64,000 nt of DNA from Collybiopsis luxurians FD-317 M1. Its lineage: Eukaryota > Basidiomycota > Agaricomycetes > Agaricales > Omphalotaceae. Shown one piece after another: positions 44,644-57,680 of this stretch. The DNA lies in the NCBI GenBank assembly GCA_000827265.1, contig KN834778.1:199097-263096 (forward strand), written 5' to 3'. Below the pieces are notes generated by a model. That model searched no databases. It saw only the letters and a program-made list of their open reading frames with translations, and was not told the origin of the DNA. The position numbers were made by a program, and so were the translations under genes. Positions within the stretch are counted from its first letter, which is position 1; the number at the start of each line of letters is the position of its first letter.

Positions 44644-47600
44644 TCAGCGCCTTCCCGCTTTCAGCAAGTCTCTGAGATTTTCAGACAAAACAGGAAGTTT
44701 GGTGGTTTGCAAAGATGATGAAGGTGAGCTCCCTCTGAAACGAAGTTCCTGCTCTTTGGATGAGGACTGCTCGGCTTGCCGTCGGTCGATGTCGGCCACA
44801 AGCTGAGCAAACGAGAGAAATAGCACTTCCGCTTGCGCAAGGGTCGAGTCAAGCTCAATTGTCATGCTGAGTTCATTGCAATACTGTAAATGCTGCGTCA
44901 AATCACGCGTAATAAAACATGTCATCTGGCAGACCTTCAATATTTCGTCAAACTAGACAAAACGAGGTTCTTCAGCATGAAGGAGCAACTAGAAGAAAAG
45001 ATACGGAACTGACCTCCACAAGATATCTGAGTATAATATCTCTATGGGACTCCAAAATTGCTAGCGCAACGAACAAGACAAAATCATTGCTGTAATAATC
45101 TGTCCAAAGAACCTCCCACAGCTTCAGCACATCGTTGAAAGGAAATTCCCGTTTAAATGCAATCAAAACCCAACTTTGAAAAGCTTAGTTTCAGGCAAAA
45201 CTGGAGATATCGTGAAAGCATACCGGAAGCAAAAAAACAGGTTCAACCCGTCGGTCTTCTCTGTTGATTGCATGAGTATTCATTCTCGCAGTGACTGTCT
45301 GAACGTACCAAGATGTCTATACAGATCAGGATCCATTACTTCGATTAGTTGCTGAAGTGTTGAAAGTTGCTTTTTCATGCCGCTCTGATCCCGAAGGAAG
45401 TTCTGCTTCTGCAGCTCCATGTCATCCGACCCGCCCGATAAGCCAAAGTTATTGCATACCATACGATCCATGATCTCCGTGAAGCACCAAAAAGTCATTT
45501 CTTCTTCCGCTTGCATCACGACATAAACTGGAGCACAGAGGTCCGACATGCCTTGGACGTATCCTAGACCATGCTAGGTCAGAGCCAAATATATTTGAAT
45601 AACAGGTTACGCACCCAAGTCTTGTTCGTATAGATTGTAGGTGAGTAGAATTCCGGCGAGGCGGTCGATGTGCTCATTCGTTGGTGATTGTGAGCCAATA
45701 TCAACAGCATTGGGGGAAATAGAAGAATATCGCTGGAACCGCTTCTTCTCATCGTTCATTTCCGAATCTTTTTCGGGCGAGGGCGAGCCAGAAGGCGTTG
45801 AAAATAGCGGCTGTGTTCTATCTGTCCTGCGGCAGTCTACGTCAATCCGGTGTCGTTCCTGTATGTTGGAGAGCGTTCAGTTGAGAAAGATGCAAGTCAG
45901 AGCCGACGAAACAAACATCGATTATATCCGGCCTCTCAAACACCTCTGGCACACCACACCATTCATCTTTGAGGTCGTGGTATCGCTTCCTGAGAATTCC
46001 TTTGTTTGAGCATAATGTAGGCTTTATGAAAAAGACATACCTCTTTACTTCCCATTTCTTATCTCTTTCCTCTCCAGTGATATCCCATTCCAATACGCCC
46101 AAAAGGAAAGGCCAGATTGTTTGTCGCAATCTGCCTTGATCTGAAATGCCCCGCCTAAATATCTCTCGTTTCATTTCCTCGACCGTCACTGTGGGCCGCC
46201 CATCCTCTCCAAACCAGCTAGCCCAAAGCTTCTGATCAACCGGATGTTTTGGGTCTCTCGAAGAAGTCGGAGTAGGTAGATTGGAAGCCGAGTGTAGCAA
46301 CTCAAATACGCCAAGAGACGAAGTTTCTTCCGTCACATCTGCAGAGGCCGATGCACCTATTGCCTGAGATTCTCTTCTCCTCGCCCGTTCTCCCTCTTCC
46401 GCAACAATTCTTGCCCAGCGAGCCAAATAGACCCTGGCGCTCTCAAACTCTCCAACGCCACCCTTTTCAACCCAGCTTCCCCACTCGAGATCTCCGTTGA
46501 CATTTACAAGGCTCTTGACTGGATCGGGAAGATGCGGGACGATAGGCTTCGCAAGTGGATGGGAGAGGATGTTCTGAGCTGCATGCCGAGTTGCCCGTGT
46601 AATATTTGAAAAGGACTGAAGAAGAGCCATCCTGGCTTGGGAGGATGACTGAACATTGGATGACATCGATCCGAGAGAGCGATGGAGAACGGAGGAACGA
46701 TGCGAGTAAGGATTTGGGGTCAAGGGAGAAGTCGCAGGAGAACTTAGAGGCCGTGGTTTCCTGTGTGCGGGAACGGGTGAATGGGAGTTTGCGTATGATG
46801 ATTGAGCTAGTATGTCATCCACAGCATCGTCATCAAACATTTGTGTAGAATGTGTCTCGATATCGACTCGCGACGGGTCCACAAGAAACAGACTTGGCTG
46901 CAGATTGGAGCGCATCAAGTGGGCGTAACCCCTCAAACGGTTTAGGAAGTCTTCACCACCCCAGGAATTCGATGACTTGGTGGGAGATGAGAGGGAAGGC
47001 GGAGGAGGGTAAGAGGTAATACTGGATCCCTTGCTAGTTGATGAAGATTTTGGTTGCGGCATCATGAAGGAATGAGATTCATCGTCGTGAAAGTATACTG
47101 TTGGAAGTGTTGTTCCATTGAAAAGATTGAGATGTATTGATCCATCTATCGCAACAAGTCAGAAAAACCAATAATGCGAATGTACTTGAGTTGAACATAC
47201 GCCAGGAGGAGAAGTTGGGTGGATAGGCGAGTAATGAATAGACTTGGGTTAAGGGAACAGAGAATGCATATGATTCGGGCCTTTGAGAGGGTAAGTCAAT
47301 AAAAACGACATCTGTGCTTAAAGACGTCAGAAATCATCGATGGAGAGGTTGATAAGCTGACCATCATCTTCCTCTTCCACGCTCGGCTTTTCTTCTACTT
47401 TAACAAACTTGTCCCACTCAGTCGCGCCTCTTTCATTCAATAATGTTTCTGGTATCCAGGCTATGTAATAAGACGGATTTGAGGCATCCTAAAAACTGTG
47501 AGGACACAGTGAGACATGTCTGAGTATGCAGAGCTTACCCGTTTTACCAGAGCTAGAAATCCAGGAATGTTATCTCGAGCATATGCTGTCGGATTAACAT

Positions 47601-47827
47601 AAACCTTGCTCTTGGTGTATAGTAAGCGGTACTTGGCGTCTTCCTCATTGACATTGAGCATGGTTGTTAGATGAGGAGGCCCTGAGTGCTTGATTTCAAC
47701 CATAGAGTTCGTCTGAACGGGAGATTAGATCGATTAGAGCTGACAGAGATAATTTGGAAGCAAAACAGACGGAAGAAGTGGAAAGAGTGCTTTCAGAGGG
47801 TGAAGATTGTAAAGGAAAGTCGGCCAT
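44644..47827 (-). CDS. GYP7: Gyp7-type Rab GTPase-activating protein (TBC domain)
   Basis: The N-terminal half holds the Gyp7/TBC1D15 region: RLLYTKSKVYVNPTAYARDNIPGF, then YIAWIPETLLNERGATEWDKF, and a lipid- or cargo-binding segment ending in FFNGTTLPTVYFHDDE-like sequence before MMPQPKSS. The TBC domain follows, with WPFLLGVLEW, IDVDCRRTDR (catalytic Arg finger of the IxxDxxR motif) and YVQGMSDL (catalytic Gln). After it come FCFRWVLIAFKREFPF and LKLWEVLW. Both catalytic residues are present, so the protein should be an active GAP, most likely for the late endosome and vacuole Rab Ypt7/Rab7. The first exon from 47827 joins by splicing to SMVEIKHSG; if that join is wrong, the start is at 47703. 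Confidence 0.85.
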
Positions 47828-48074
47828 CGTTGCTGCGGTCGAGTGCTAGTGCCATCGTCATTTCACGTGCTCATAGAGCTGTTACGTTTTGGCGCTCATG
47901 TCATTACTGGGCGCTAAGAAGATCAAAGCAGAAAAATCTTTCATCGCTACACTAGAATTCATCCACGCACAAAACCATCGAATCAGGGACTGACAACTCC
48001 CTCAGTAGCAATTCACATAGCTAGGCATAGTAGAACACAGCTGAATGAAATGGAAAAGATACAATATCTACAAT

Positions 48075-48487
48075 CTACTTTTGGTACGACCAGACATTGC
48101 GAAGCACTGGCATATCTTTTAGAAACAGAGCAAATGGAATGAAAAAATTGCTCACAGCCAGCCTTGGTTGCCAATCGGTTCATGGAATCATCCGATTCTC
48201 CCTGTGACCGCACCTGCCCGCACAGTGCGAAAGTAGTGGTGGTGGGTAAGGCACGTCCATTAGCGTCCACATCTGCAATTGCAATCTGAACCGATGCGTG
48301 GTCCTTGGAAGTGATGAGACGGTCTAAGGAGACTTGTCAGAGACTAGGAAAAGACCCAATTTGCAGCACTAACTAGTTGCCGCGCATTTGCGGGGAACGT
48401 AGAGGTCGACAAGAACACCCTACAGAAGAATTCAGCGACCTACTCGACACTGTACACATATAATTTACGCACCTGGTCGTTTTCCAT
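48075..48487 (-). CDS. RPS21: Ribosomal protein eS21 (RPS21)
   Basis: Small 40S protein in four exons: a tiny first exon (MENDQ), then [16 protein letters not shown], then [24 protein letters not shown] with [26 protein letters not shown], and a last exon [10 protein letters not shown]. Sequence and length of about 88 residues match fungal eS21, including the RKC/SATN and RSxGESDDS motifs. eS21 is needed for 40S maturation. The first intron right after the fifth codon is typical of ribosomal protein genes. The upstream intergenic of 729 bp is shared with the divergent FAH-family gene. Confidence 0.95.
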
Positions 48488-49216
48488 TGCTATTCAGCTT
48501 TTTTTTGGGTTGCAGGACGTAAATGAGAAAGCGGTGGGAAATTTTTTGTGGACTGGTCAGTTGCTTAGTCACCAGCTCACCAGCGTCTGTGTTGGCGCTC
48601 CGACAAGCCCATCAAACACATACTCAGTGGCAGTAAGTTACGCTCTCAGTCCGAGGCGATATTCTGATCCTACTCGTTCCTCGGTGCCCCGGCATTAGGC
48701 GTTTTTGCTCTACTCCATTACTGATCCTTCAATTATTTTCTTGCAACTGTCTGATTTGCCTGGACTTGTGCCGACGCGGATGCCTGTAACCAGTTGCTTA
48801 AAAGACTACTTTCATGAGACCTTCAAATTTGATCCTTGGGAAACCCATACGAAAAACAGGGCGGAAAAGAGGTCAGAAGGGCTTTCCGTACTCCACCATT
48901 AATATCCTTCCGGCCACCGTTGAATAAACTTACGGTCACTTGAATCATTATTCCTGCGGCTTCCCCAAGAGACGGAATTCTTTTAAACGGTTTCCTCCGC
49001 TTTCATCAGCGCCGCTTGGGATTTTCGCCTACCCAATTCATCACGATTACCCCTGTTGTCTTTCCATTGGACCTGAATGCACTGTTAAAAACGTCATTCG
49101 CCTCTTTTAGATCCTTTGCTACCACACATGTAGTAGAACTTATTATATCTCACACACCTTTTAAAAGTATATATACTTGATGGGACTCTGGAGCGTTTTT
49201 CTACATCCATCCGACA
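48488..49216. other. Divergent promoter region RPS21 / FAH-family gene
   Basis: Intergenic. Apart from the TATA box near the FAH gene I see no clear motif. Short open frames here are not supported. Confidence 0.45.
49168..49175 (+). promoter_or_regulatory. TATA box of FAH-family gene
   Basis: TATATATA inside a 14-bp palindrome (AAGTATATATACTT, 49165-49178), starting 49 bp upstream of the start codon. Close spacing implies a very short leader. Confidence 0.5.
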
Positions 49217-50744
49217 ATGCGTATCCTTCCGACCCTTCTTGCACTTGCCTCCACCGTCGCTGCGACCCGTATCGTTCGTTTCATCTCTGATGACGGGCAG
49301 ATCTATACTGGCGACGCTATATTGGCCCACGGATCGACTGATGCTTCTCAAAGTACCCAAGCTAGGGTAATCCAGGGAAATGTTTTGACGAACTTTACGG
49401 TCACGAACCAGGTTAAGGTATTGGTGCAACTTCCCATAGATGAACCAGAAACTTTATTTCGTCTAGAAAATCGTCACCTTGCTGGCACCTTTGGCACCAG
49501 AAGATACAAGGGTACGATCATCATTTATGTATTAGATGTAGGTACTTAACACTCTGTAGACTGTCCGCTGTGTCGGTTTCAACTACGGTTCGTTGCACCA
49601 AGGCCGGTTACCTTGTTAAGTAATGCCAATGGAATATTTCACAGCTGCTCATGCGGAGGAAGCAAATATCACCATTCCTGATTTCCCTATTCTCTTTTTC
49701 AAGCCATGGACTGCCCTTGCCCCTCCGAATGGCCAAGTTCCAGTGACAGAGGGATACCAGACACAAGGCAACTTCACATCTGAAATGGACTACGAATCTG
49801 AACTTGTCGTAGTCATCAATAAGGCAGCCTACAATATTACTGTCGACGAAGCTCTGGATCACGTATTAGGTTACGCAGCTGGATATGATGTGTCTCATCG
49901 AGGTTAGTTTCCAGTTAGTTCGACGAATGGAGGTGACGGTCACGTGCGCGTAACACTCAAACGACACGGACCCGCGCAGCGCGTTTCCATCCCCTCTATA
50001 TATCCCGGCTCACTATCTAACTGCGTTTTAGGATGGCAGATTGACCGCGGTGAGTAATCTTTCATTTCCCAACCTAATGCTGGGTGAATAATTTGGATGA
50101 AGGCGGAGAGCCGCAGCCTCAGTATTCGTACGTATATGTAGCATTTCCTTCGTTTTTCTTCAGCTTATACGTAATGCTCAGCATGGGGAAAGACGCTGAC
50201 GGTTGGGCGCCCGTAAGTGTATGTCTATTTTGCAAAAGAACACGTCCTTATTGCATGTGCAGTGGGGGCCGGCACTTACTACCAAAGATGAAATACCCAA
50301 TGTCCAGAACCTCAGTATATTTGCGAAAGTAAACGGAGTGACAATGCAAAATGACACTACAGCCAATATGCTATTCGGCGTTGCAGAGCTGGTTTCATTC
50401 TTCTCTATGGGTGCCTATCTATTTTTTTCAATCTGAGGCAGACGAATGTATACCGATGATGCCTGCAATTTCTCAGGTATTACTCTACTTCCTGGGGACA
50501 TCATTTACACTGGAACGTGAGTATCTCTATGTACCCGCAATGCATGGTGTCGCTTACTGATTACTGTTCTTCTAGTCCTTCAGGTGTTCAGCTGGGCAAG
50601 CCTGACCCTGTGTGGCTGGTCGATGGAGATGTGGTGGAAGTAGGTTTGGAGGGCCTGGGGACATGCACTTCGACAATTACCTACAGCAATGCCACAAAAT
50701 CGGCATTTGACCCTGTTCTTGGATTCACTGGCGTCCATGGATGA
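49217..50744 (+). CDS. FAH-family hydrolase with signal peptide
   Basis: The protein opens with a convincing signal peptide (MRILPTLLALASTVAA), unusual for this normally cytosolic or mitochondrial family. The FAH fold follows: IVRFISDDGQIYTGDAI, then CVGFNY, DFPILFFKPWTALAPPNG, MDYESELVVVI with the metal-binding ExE pair, and the GYDVSHRGWQIDRGG and GWAPWGPAL segments. It ends with LLPGDIIYTGTPSGVQLGKP. Potential N-glycosylation sites (NFT, NIT, NDT) occur, consistent with secretion. Seven or so introns are used, one of 129 nt. Reactions in the family include fumarylacetoacetate hydrolysis and oxaloacetate decarboxylation; the substrate here is unknown. Confidence 0.75.
49903..50031 (+). other. 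Long intron with promoter-like motifs in the FAH gene
   Basis: GT-AG intron of 129 nt, about twice the local norm. It contains a CACGTG (49941-49946), an inverted repeat CGCGC-A-GCGCG (49973-49983) and a TATATAT (49997-50003). This order resembles a small promoter. Confidence 0.4.
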
Positions 50745-51264
50745 ATGAGTCCTACATGACTTCTCGGACTGGTTTTAATGAACTCATTACTTGCATCATG
50801 TATGCCAATGAAAATTGTTGTTTATGCTTATTACTGGCGCAAGGCGAGGCCTAGATCATACTCTTTTATAAAAGACCCCATCGCCCGCCTCTTAACGTCC
50901 AAGAGGTGGGGGTAAAATTTACCGGATGCATGCTGAACAAGCACCAACCCCAACTCTACCACGGAAGTTTCTGAGCTTTGTCAACACTTTTTTGACGGCT
51001 TAATCTGTGGCTCCTATGTGGGTGTTAATGAAGTTAACGCTGACGATGTCGATTCGTGGAGGAAGAAATAATACATCAGGCAGTCTGAAGATGGAGCGTA
51101 GAAAGTCAGCGTTAGATCTTTGTCCATTGCTCTCACTTACAACTGCCAGATTTTACGTAAACAGTCGGAATTCACTAAATTCGGCCCAGAATAATCGGAA
51201 GATTTTCTACAGACTAGGCCCTAGTCTACTCCCAGAACGTAATGACATGCCTTTCTATGTCCCA
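50745..51264. other. Intergenic, convergent 3' ends
   Basis: Between the FAH-family gene and the ALKBH1-like gene. A translatable fragment SYVGVNEVNADDVDSW at about 51010-51060 is too short and isolated to call. Nothing else seen. Confidence 0.45.
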
Positions 51265-52754
51265 CTACGAAAGACCAGGATCAAACCCTTTCGGAAAAAC
51301 TTGTCTGACATTGATATTTATCCTAGTTGAGTCCATGTAACTCTTGAAGGGAGCCCACTCAGGGTCTACAACATCTTTCATGTGGAACGGAAGGGTATTT
51401 TCGAGTATTCGAGGAACGCCTGAAGGTGACATGTCAAGGATATATATGAACATTTTGTAGATATCCACATACCATGATAAGAACGCCTACATGCTGGTCC
51501 AGACATCATTACGACGTCTCCGGATCGAAGAAGAAGTGGTACTGGTTCCGTTTCCCGAGTCGGCCCTCCTATGAGGAAGATGGCCGCATTCCCAAGACTG
51601 TAGGCGTTAGGGTGCTGCAAGCGAATGCACATCCCAACACTTACGATATAGAACAGAGTGGAGAAGTAGAGCAGACTTCCGAACGATCTACATGTGCCAT
51701 TAGCGTGTCCTAAAAAGATCTTTCAATGTTCCTCGAGGTGAGCCACTGACGCTTACCTTGGTTTGATAGAAATTTACGATCCCTGCGTCGGGTTCTGACA
51801 GAGTATAAGTCAAGTCTGCTTGCATAAACAGGTAGTTCTGATCATACCGTAGCTTTCATGCCAGTCCATCCAGTCCGGTCCACTGGAGCCCCAATCAGAT
51901 GTGTCTGATGCGAAAATATCACGCCAGTCAATTGACCGGACAGCTCCCTTACATACTTCGCGGATAGTATCATGAACAGGAATTTTTCCCTTTGAAAAAT
52001 CGTATTGCTTTAACCCCCAATGATAGAACCAACCTATATTTGTCCATCGAAGCCGCGGTAGCAAATCACGGCAGGTAGAAGGCAGAGTAGTTGCAGAGGG
52101 AGGTAAGGGAGGTTTAGAGATGTTGGTCAAAGATTCAAAATTATTTGTAGTGGCTGGAGTGTTGTTAATTAGTTGTCTCGGACCAGGTTCCTGTTTTGTA
52201 TAGTCCGCATTTGCCTCGATCGGACGTGGATAGACCAAAGCTGCACCATCTCGCAAGTGAGCGTTCCAAATTCCTTCGTCGGGAAGTAGGTAATGAATGT
52301 CAAGATTTGTTTCATTGGGAGGTTGAGAGTGTTCAACCAAAGACCATTTGATCAAGTCTCTTTGCTTTTCAGGAGACAGAAAGGCAGGGAGCAGTATAAG
52401 TCCTAAGTTTCATAGCGTAAACTCTAAAGCCACGAGTGAAGTCGATAACAGACTACCTGGTACACTAGGAAAAGCGTAGGCTTTACTTCCACTTCTTGTG
52501 GATAGCTCTCTAGTTTCAATTGCATCGGCTTTCCCTGTCCACACTCCTGCAGCCACCTCCAGAGCTCTACTATCGTCTAATGTGGCGAGGTCGAGGACTT
52601 TGGTCAAATCTGGGGGAGGGAATCTAGCTTTGAAGTGTTTTTCAGCCGTACGAAACGGGGTCCAGTCCTTCTCGATGTTCGGATCTCTATTCTTGGTAGA
52701 CTTTAAATATTGTCTGCGCGCTTTTTTGTAGGCTTGACTGGAGGAGTCAATCAT
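51265..52754 (-). CDS. ALKBH1-like 2-oxoglutarate/Fe(II) dioxygenase
   Basis: Five exons. The N-terminus is polar and helical (QAYKKARRQYLKSTKNRDP). The AlkB-type jelly roll contains LLPAFLSPEKQRDLIKW, RLRWTNIGWFYHWG, PDAGIVNFYQTK, then LMAHVDRSE with the Fe-binding HxD. LGNAAIFLIGG and LLRSGDVVMMSGPACRRSYHGVPRI follow, with the second Fe-binding His, and RININVRQVF carries the 2OG-binding arginine. The WxxH-like Trp-rich region and the order of motifs match ALKBH1. This family demethylates tRNA m1A and other bases and has been linked to 6mA in DNA. The site is intact, so activity is expected, but the substrate is unknown. The start at 52754 is the first ATG (52766 is TTG). Confidence 0.85.
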
Positions 52755-52905
52755 GGTCGAGGTCAAGAATGAATATCAAATAAGCGCCATAGGCGCCTCT
52801 GAAATGCCGGAGAAATTCGTCTTCCTGGCTCTTGACGTATTACCACTACTTATACAGTAAGTAATTTCTTGGACGACTATCAAACCTGGCTCCCAATATC
52901 TTCTT

Positions 52906-55204
<2,299 letters not shown>

Positions 55205-55451
55205 TCTTCGGTTTTTAAGCGGGCTCGAACAGAATGTATCGATAGTCTTTTTTATAGATACGTACTTACGTACAATAGCTATACATTGTGGACCCAGTTA
55301 GAGAATAGACAACTGGATAATCAGAGCACGAAACGTTAATGAGATGAGCATTGCAAAACACAAACACAAAGCGAAAAGAAAAATCAAGAATGCATCCGGG
55401 AGACATAGTGCGCGTATAAAGAAAGTGGTCCATCTTCAACGATGGTGTCGT

Positions 55452-56170
55452 TCATTCCAACTGGGGTGTTTTTGGGCGAGAAGGGGCTGGAGTAGCCTTG
55501 AGAGACTCAATTTCATCGTCGTCATCAGCTGATTCTGCCCAGAATCGACCTGCTTGAAGGCCGAGGACACCAGTGAGAGCAACGCTACAAATAAGATTAT
55601 TTGATGCAAGGTCAAAGATGGCAGAGCGCAGCTCCTGTGGAACAGCGTCTGTTGAGGGATGTGGGGGAAGGTGTTTGAAGAGGTTGAATATGTCTAGAAA
55701 TGAACCGAATAAGCGCCGAATAGGGCAGTTGAGGAGGCCAACATACAGGGAAGGACGGAGTACGAGTACATCCAAATGGTAGTGCAAAATAGGACTATGG
55801 GGAGGATGAGTTTTGAGAGTAAGAGTGGATGAACATGGACTGACAGATGCTGCCTCCGTCAAACATCAAATTTCCAGCTCTTCCGTCTCGCAAACTCCAT
55901 AAAATGGTTGTTACACCTAGAAGAACGATTGCAGCGACAGCATACTGTATCTGAGCTGGGCCATTAGCAATAATGGAATAATATGTGGCAGCGGTCCAGA
56001 TGTTCTGGTCAGTGGTAGGAGATTTCCATAAGGTTAATGAATCAGCGATCCAATGGGTGAATAAAGAACCTGTAAATGATACTTTGAGAAGGAAACAAAG
56101 AGAATAGAAAAGAGAAATTACCGAGCAAAAAGCTGGTTACACAAACAACTACTGCAGCTCGAATACCCAT
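55452..56170 (-). CDS. SHR3: Shr3-type ER membrane packaging chaperone
   Basis: Five short exons give a four-helix membrane protein: AAVVVCVTSFLLGSLFTHW, then the conserved NIWTAATYYS (position of the family's xxAxxYY motif), IQYAVAAIVLLGVTTILW, the characteristic NLMFDGGSI, and a fourth helix LICSVALTGVLGLQAGRFW. The C-terminal tail is acidic and Pro-rich (SADDDDEIESLKATPAPS). Shr3 proteins sit in the ER and chaperone amino acid permeases into COPII vesicles. The MFDGGS motif is the strongest signature. Divergent with the RsfS-like gene, with 60 bp between start codons. Confidence 0.8.
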
Positions 56171-56230
56171 TGACAACTTGGGAGCAAGAAAAGTTGTGTA
56201 TTTGCATGTGAAATTTTAGGTAATCTTAAC

Positions 56231-56889
56231 ATGTTAAGACCTACACGCTTCAATGTACGCGCCCTTTCTTCGACTCCCTGGTTTGTCGACCACAATTCAC
56301 TCCCTTCTCCTACGCCACTCGTATCCCGTGCTCCACCACTCCCTCAAGATGCCCCAAAAATCCTTTGCGATCTACATTCTCAATTAGCACAGTCTCCCCA
56401 TCTCGAACTGTCCAAGTTGCAAATCACCCGCGCTCTTTCTCGAGAAATGGGTCCTCCTCTTCCTCTGAGAGCTGCTCATGGAAAGCGAAAGAGAGGTGGA
56501 ACATTTGCTGGGGAGTCTGCTTTTGACATTGCCGGATCTCTTTGGAATTGGACTGTGTTTGCCGAGGCAAGTCTCTTGCGCGTTTGGTTGCCTTTGGTAC
56601 TAAACCTATCTTTTGCAGGTCAAGGAAGGTACTGAAAAGAAGGGTGCTATAGAGTCCGTTGTAAGGCAGGTTAGAAAATCTGTATGTGTCAAGTCTGTTT
56701 CTTTATTCGCTCCGTTCCCAACTGCATATGCTCCCCATCCAGCTTCTTGCCGCACAACCACCTCTACCGCTTGCCCCGAATTCGAAAAGACGAATGCAAA
56801 ACGGCTGGGCAATGATTGACGGGGGAGATTTTGCTGTTCATGTCCTCAGCAAAAGTGTAAGGGAAAAGTATTTTAATAGCGATAACTAG
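56231..56889 (+). CDS. RsfS/MALSU1-like ribosome silencing factor
   Basis: N-terminal mitochondrial-type leader (MLRPTRFNVRALSSTP) and a Pro-rich stretch, then a compact C-terminal domain. SLWNWTVFAE, EGTEKKGAIESVVRQVRKS and GWAMIDGGDFAVHVLSKSVREKYF match the Iojap/RsfS/MALSU1 fold, whose hallmark is the D-x-GD-x-VVHV strand and the REfY/F end. RsfS-family proteins bind uL14 on the large ribosomal subunit and prevent or delay subunit joining; in fungi the fold is also found in Atp25. I infer a mitochondrial large-subunit assembly role. Three exons; the join after VRQVRKS to LLAAQPP is clean. Confidence 0.75.
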
Positions 56890-57027
56890 AGGGTACTATT
56901 AGAATTCGAAAAATCTGACGCATTTCAGACGTAAATTGGTGCTCCAGTGATACGATTCTGACGTATCCTGCTCTACTCCCTTTATAAAACCTCTCTTCTT
57001 TTTTAACCTCGTTATTGCATTTCTATC

Positions 57028-57599
57028 ATGTCTGTCAACGATCGTTCCACTAATCCGACAATGGGTGTCGATACCTACCCTGGTGTCGCCAATCCAACTT
57101 CTTCGTCTGACACCAGCGATCCAATGGCGTCCAACTTTGTACGTTGCTATATCTAACATTTAACTTATTCTCACTTGACGAATGCGGGTCGTCAGGTTAC
57201 AGATCCCACTTCAGAAGGTATGCAATAAGGATCACCTTACCTATTGTGGACTCTTACTGATTTTTTAGATCGCGGAGCCGGCGCAGGTTCCAACTTTGAA
57301 GGAGACCAGCAGGCTGCACGTAATTTTAAGCAAACTGCTGGTGTTGTAGAAGGCAGGCCTGGGATCATTGAAAGCTCAAACATTGATCCTTTGAATGAGA
57401 ATTCGAATAAAGGTCAGTTCTTGTACCTTTGATAACATATCCACAATTTTGATATGCGCTTGACGCAGACGATGGATGGGCACATGCCACTCAACCCAGC
57501 CATTCGAGTCGCACTACGGAAGGCTTTATCTCGACTGCCACTTCCAAAGTTGCCGATGCAGCGAACAAGGCGTATGAGAAAGCGACAGGTCAAAAGTGA
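57028..57599 (+). CDS. Small hydrophilic protein, unknown
   Basis: About 125 residues in four exons. The translation is rich in Ser, Thr, Asp, Asn and Gly (TNPTMGVDTYPGVANP, RGAGAGSNFEGDQQAAR, FISTATSKVADAANKAYEKATGQK) and lacks hydrophobic core segments. I recognise no domain. Low-complexity hydrophilic proteins of this size in fungi are often stress or desiccation related, which I offer only as a guess. Spliced joins keep the frame, so it is a real gene. Confidence 0.55.
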
Positions 57600-57680
57600 A
57601 TGGAGAAGAACTTGTCTGTAGTAATTGTATAATATGTTACAAATCAAGCGCCTATACTTTAAATCGAATCTTCCACCACC

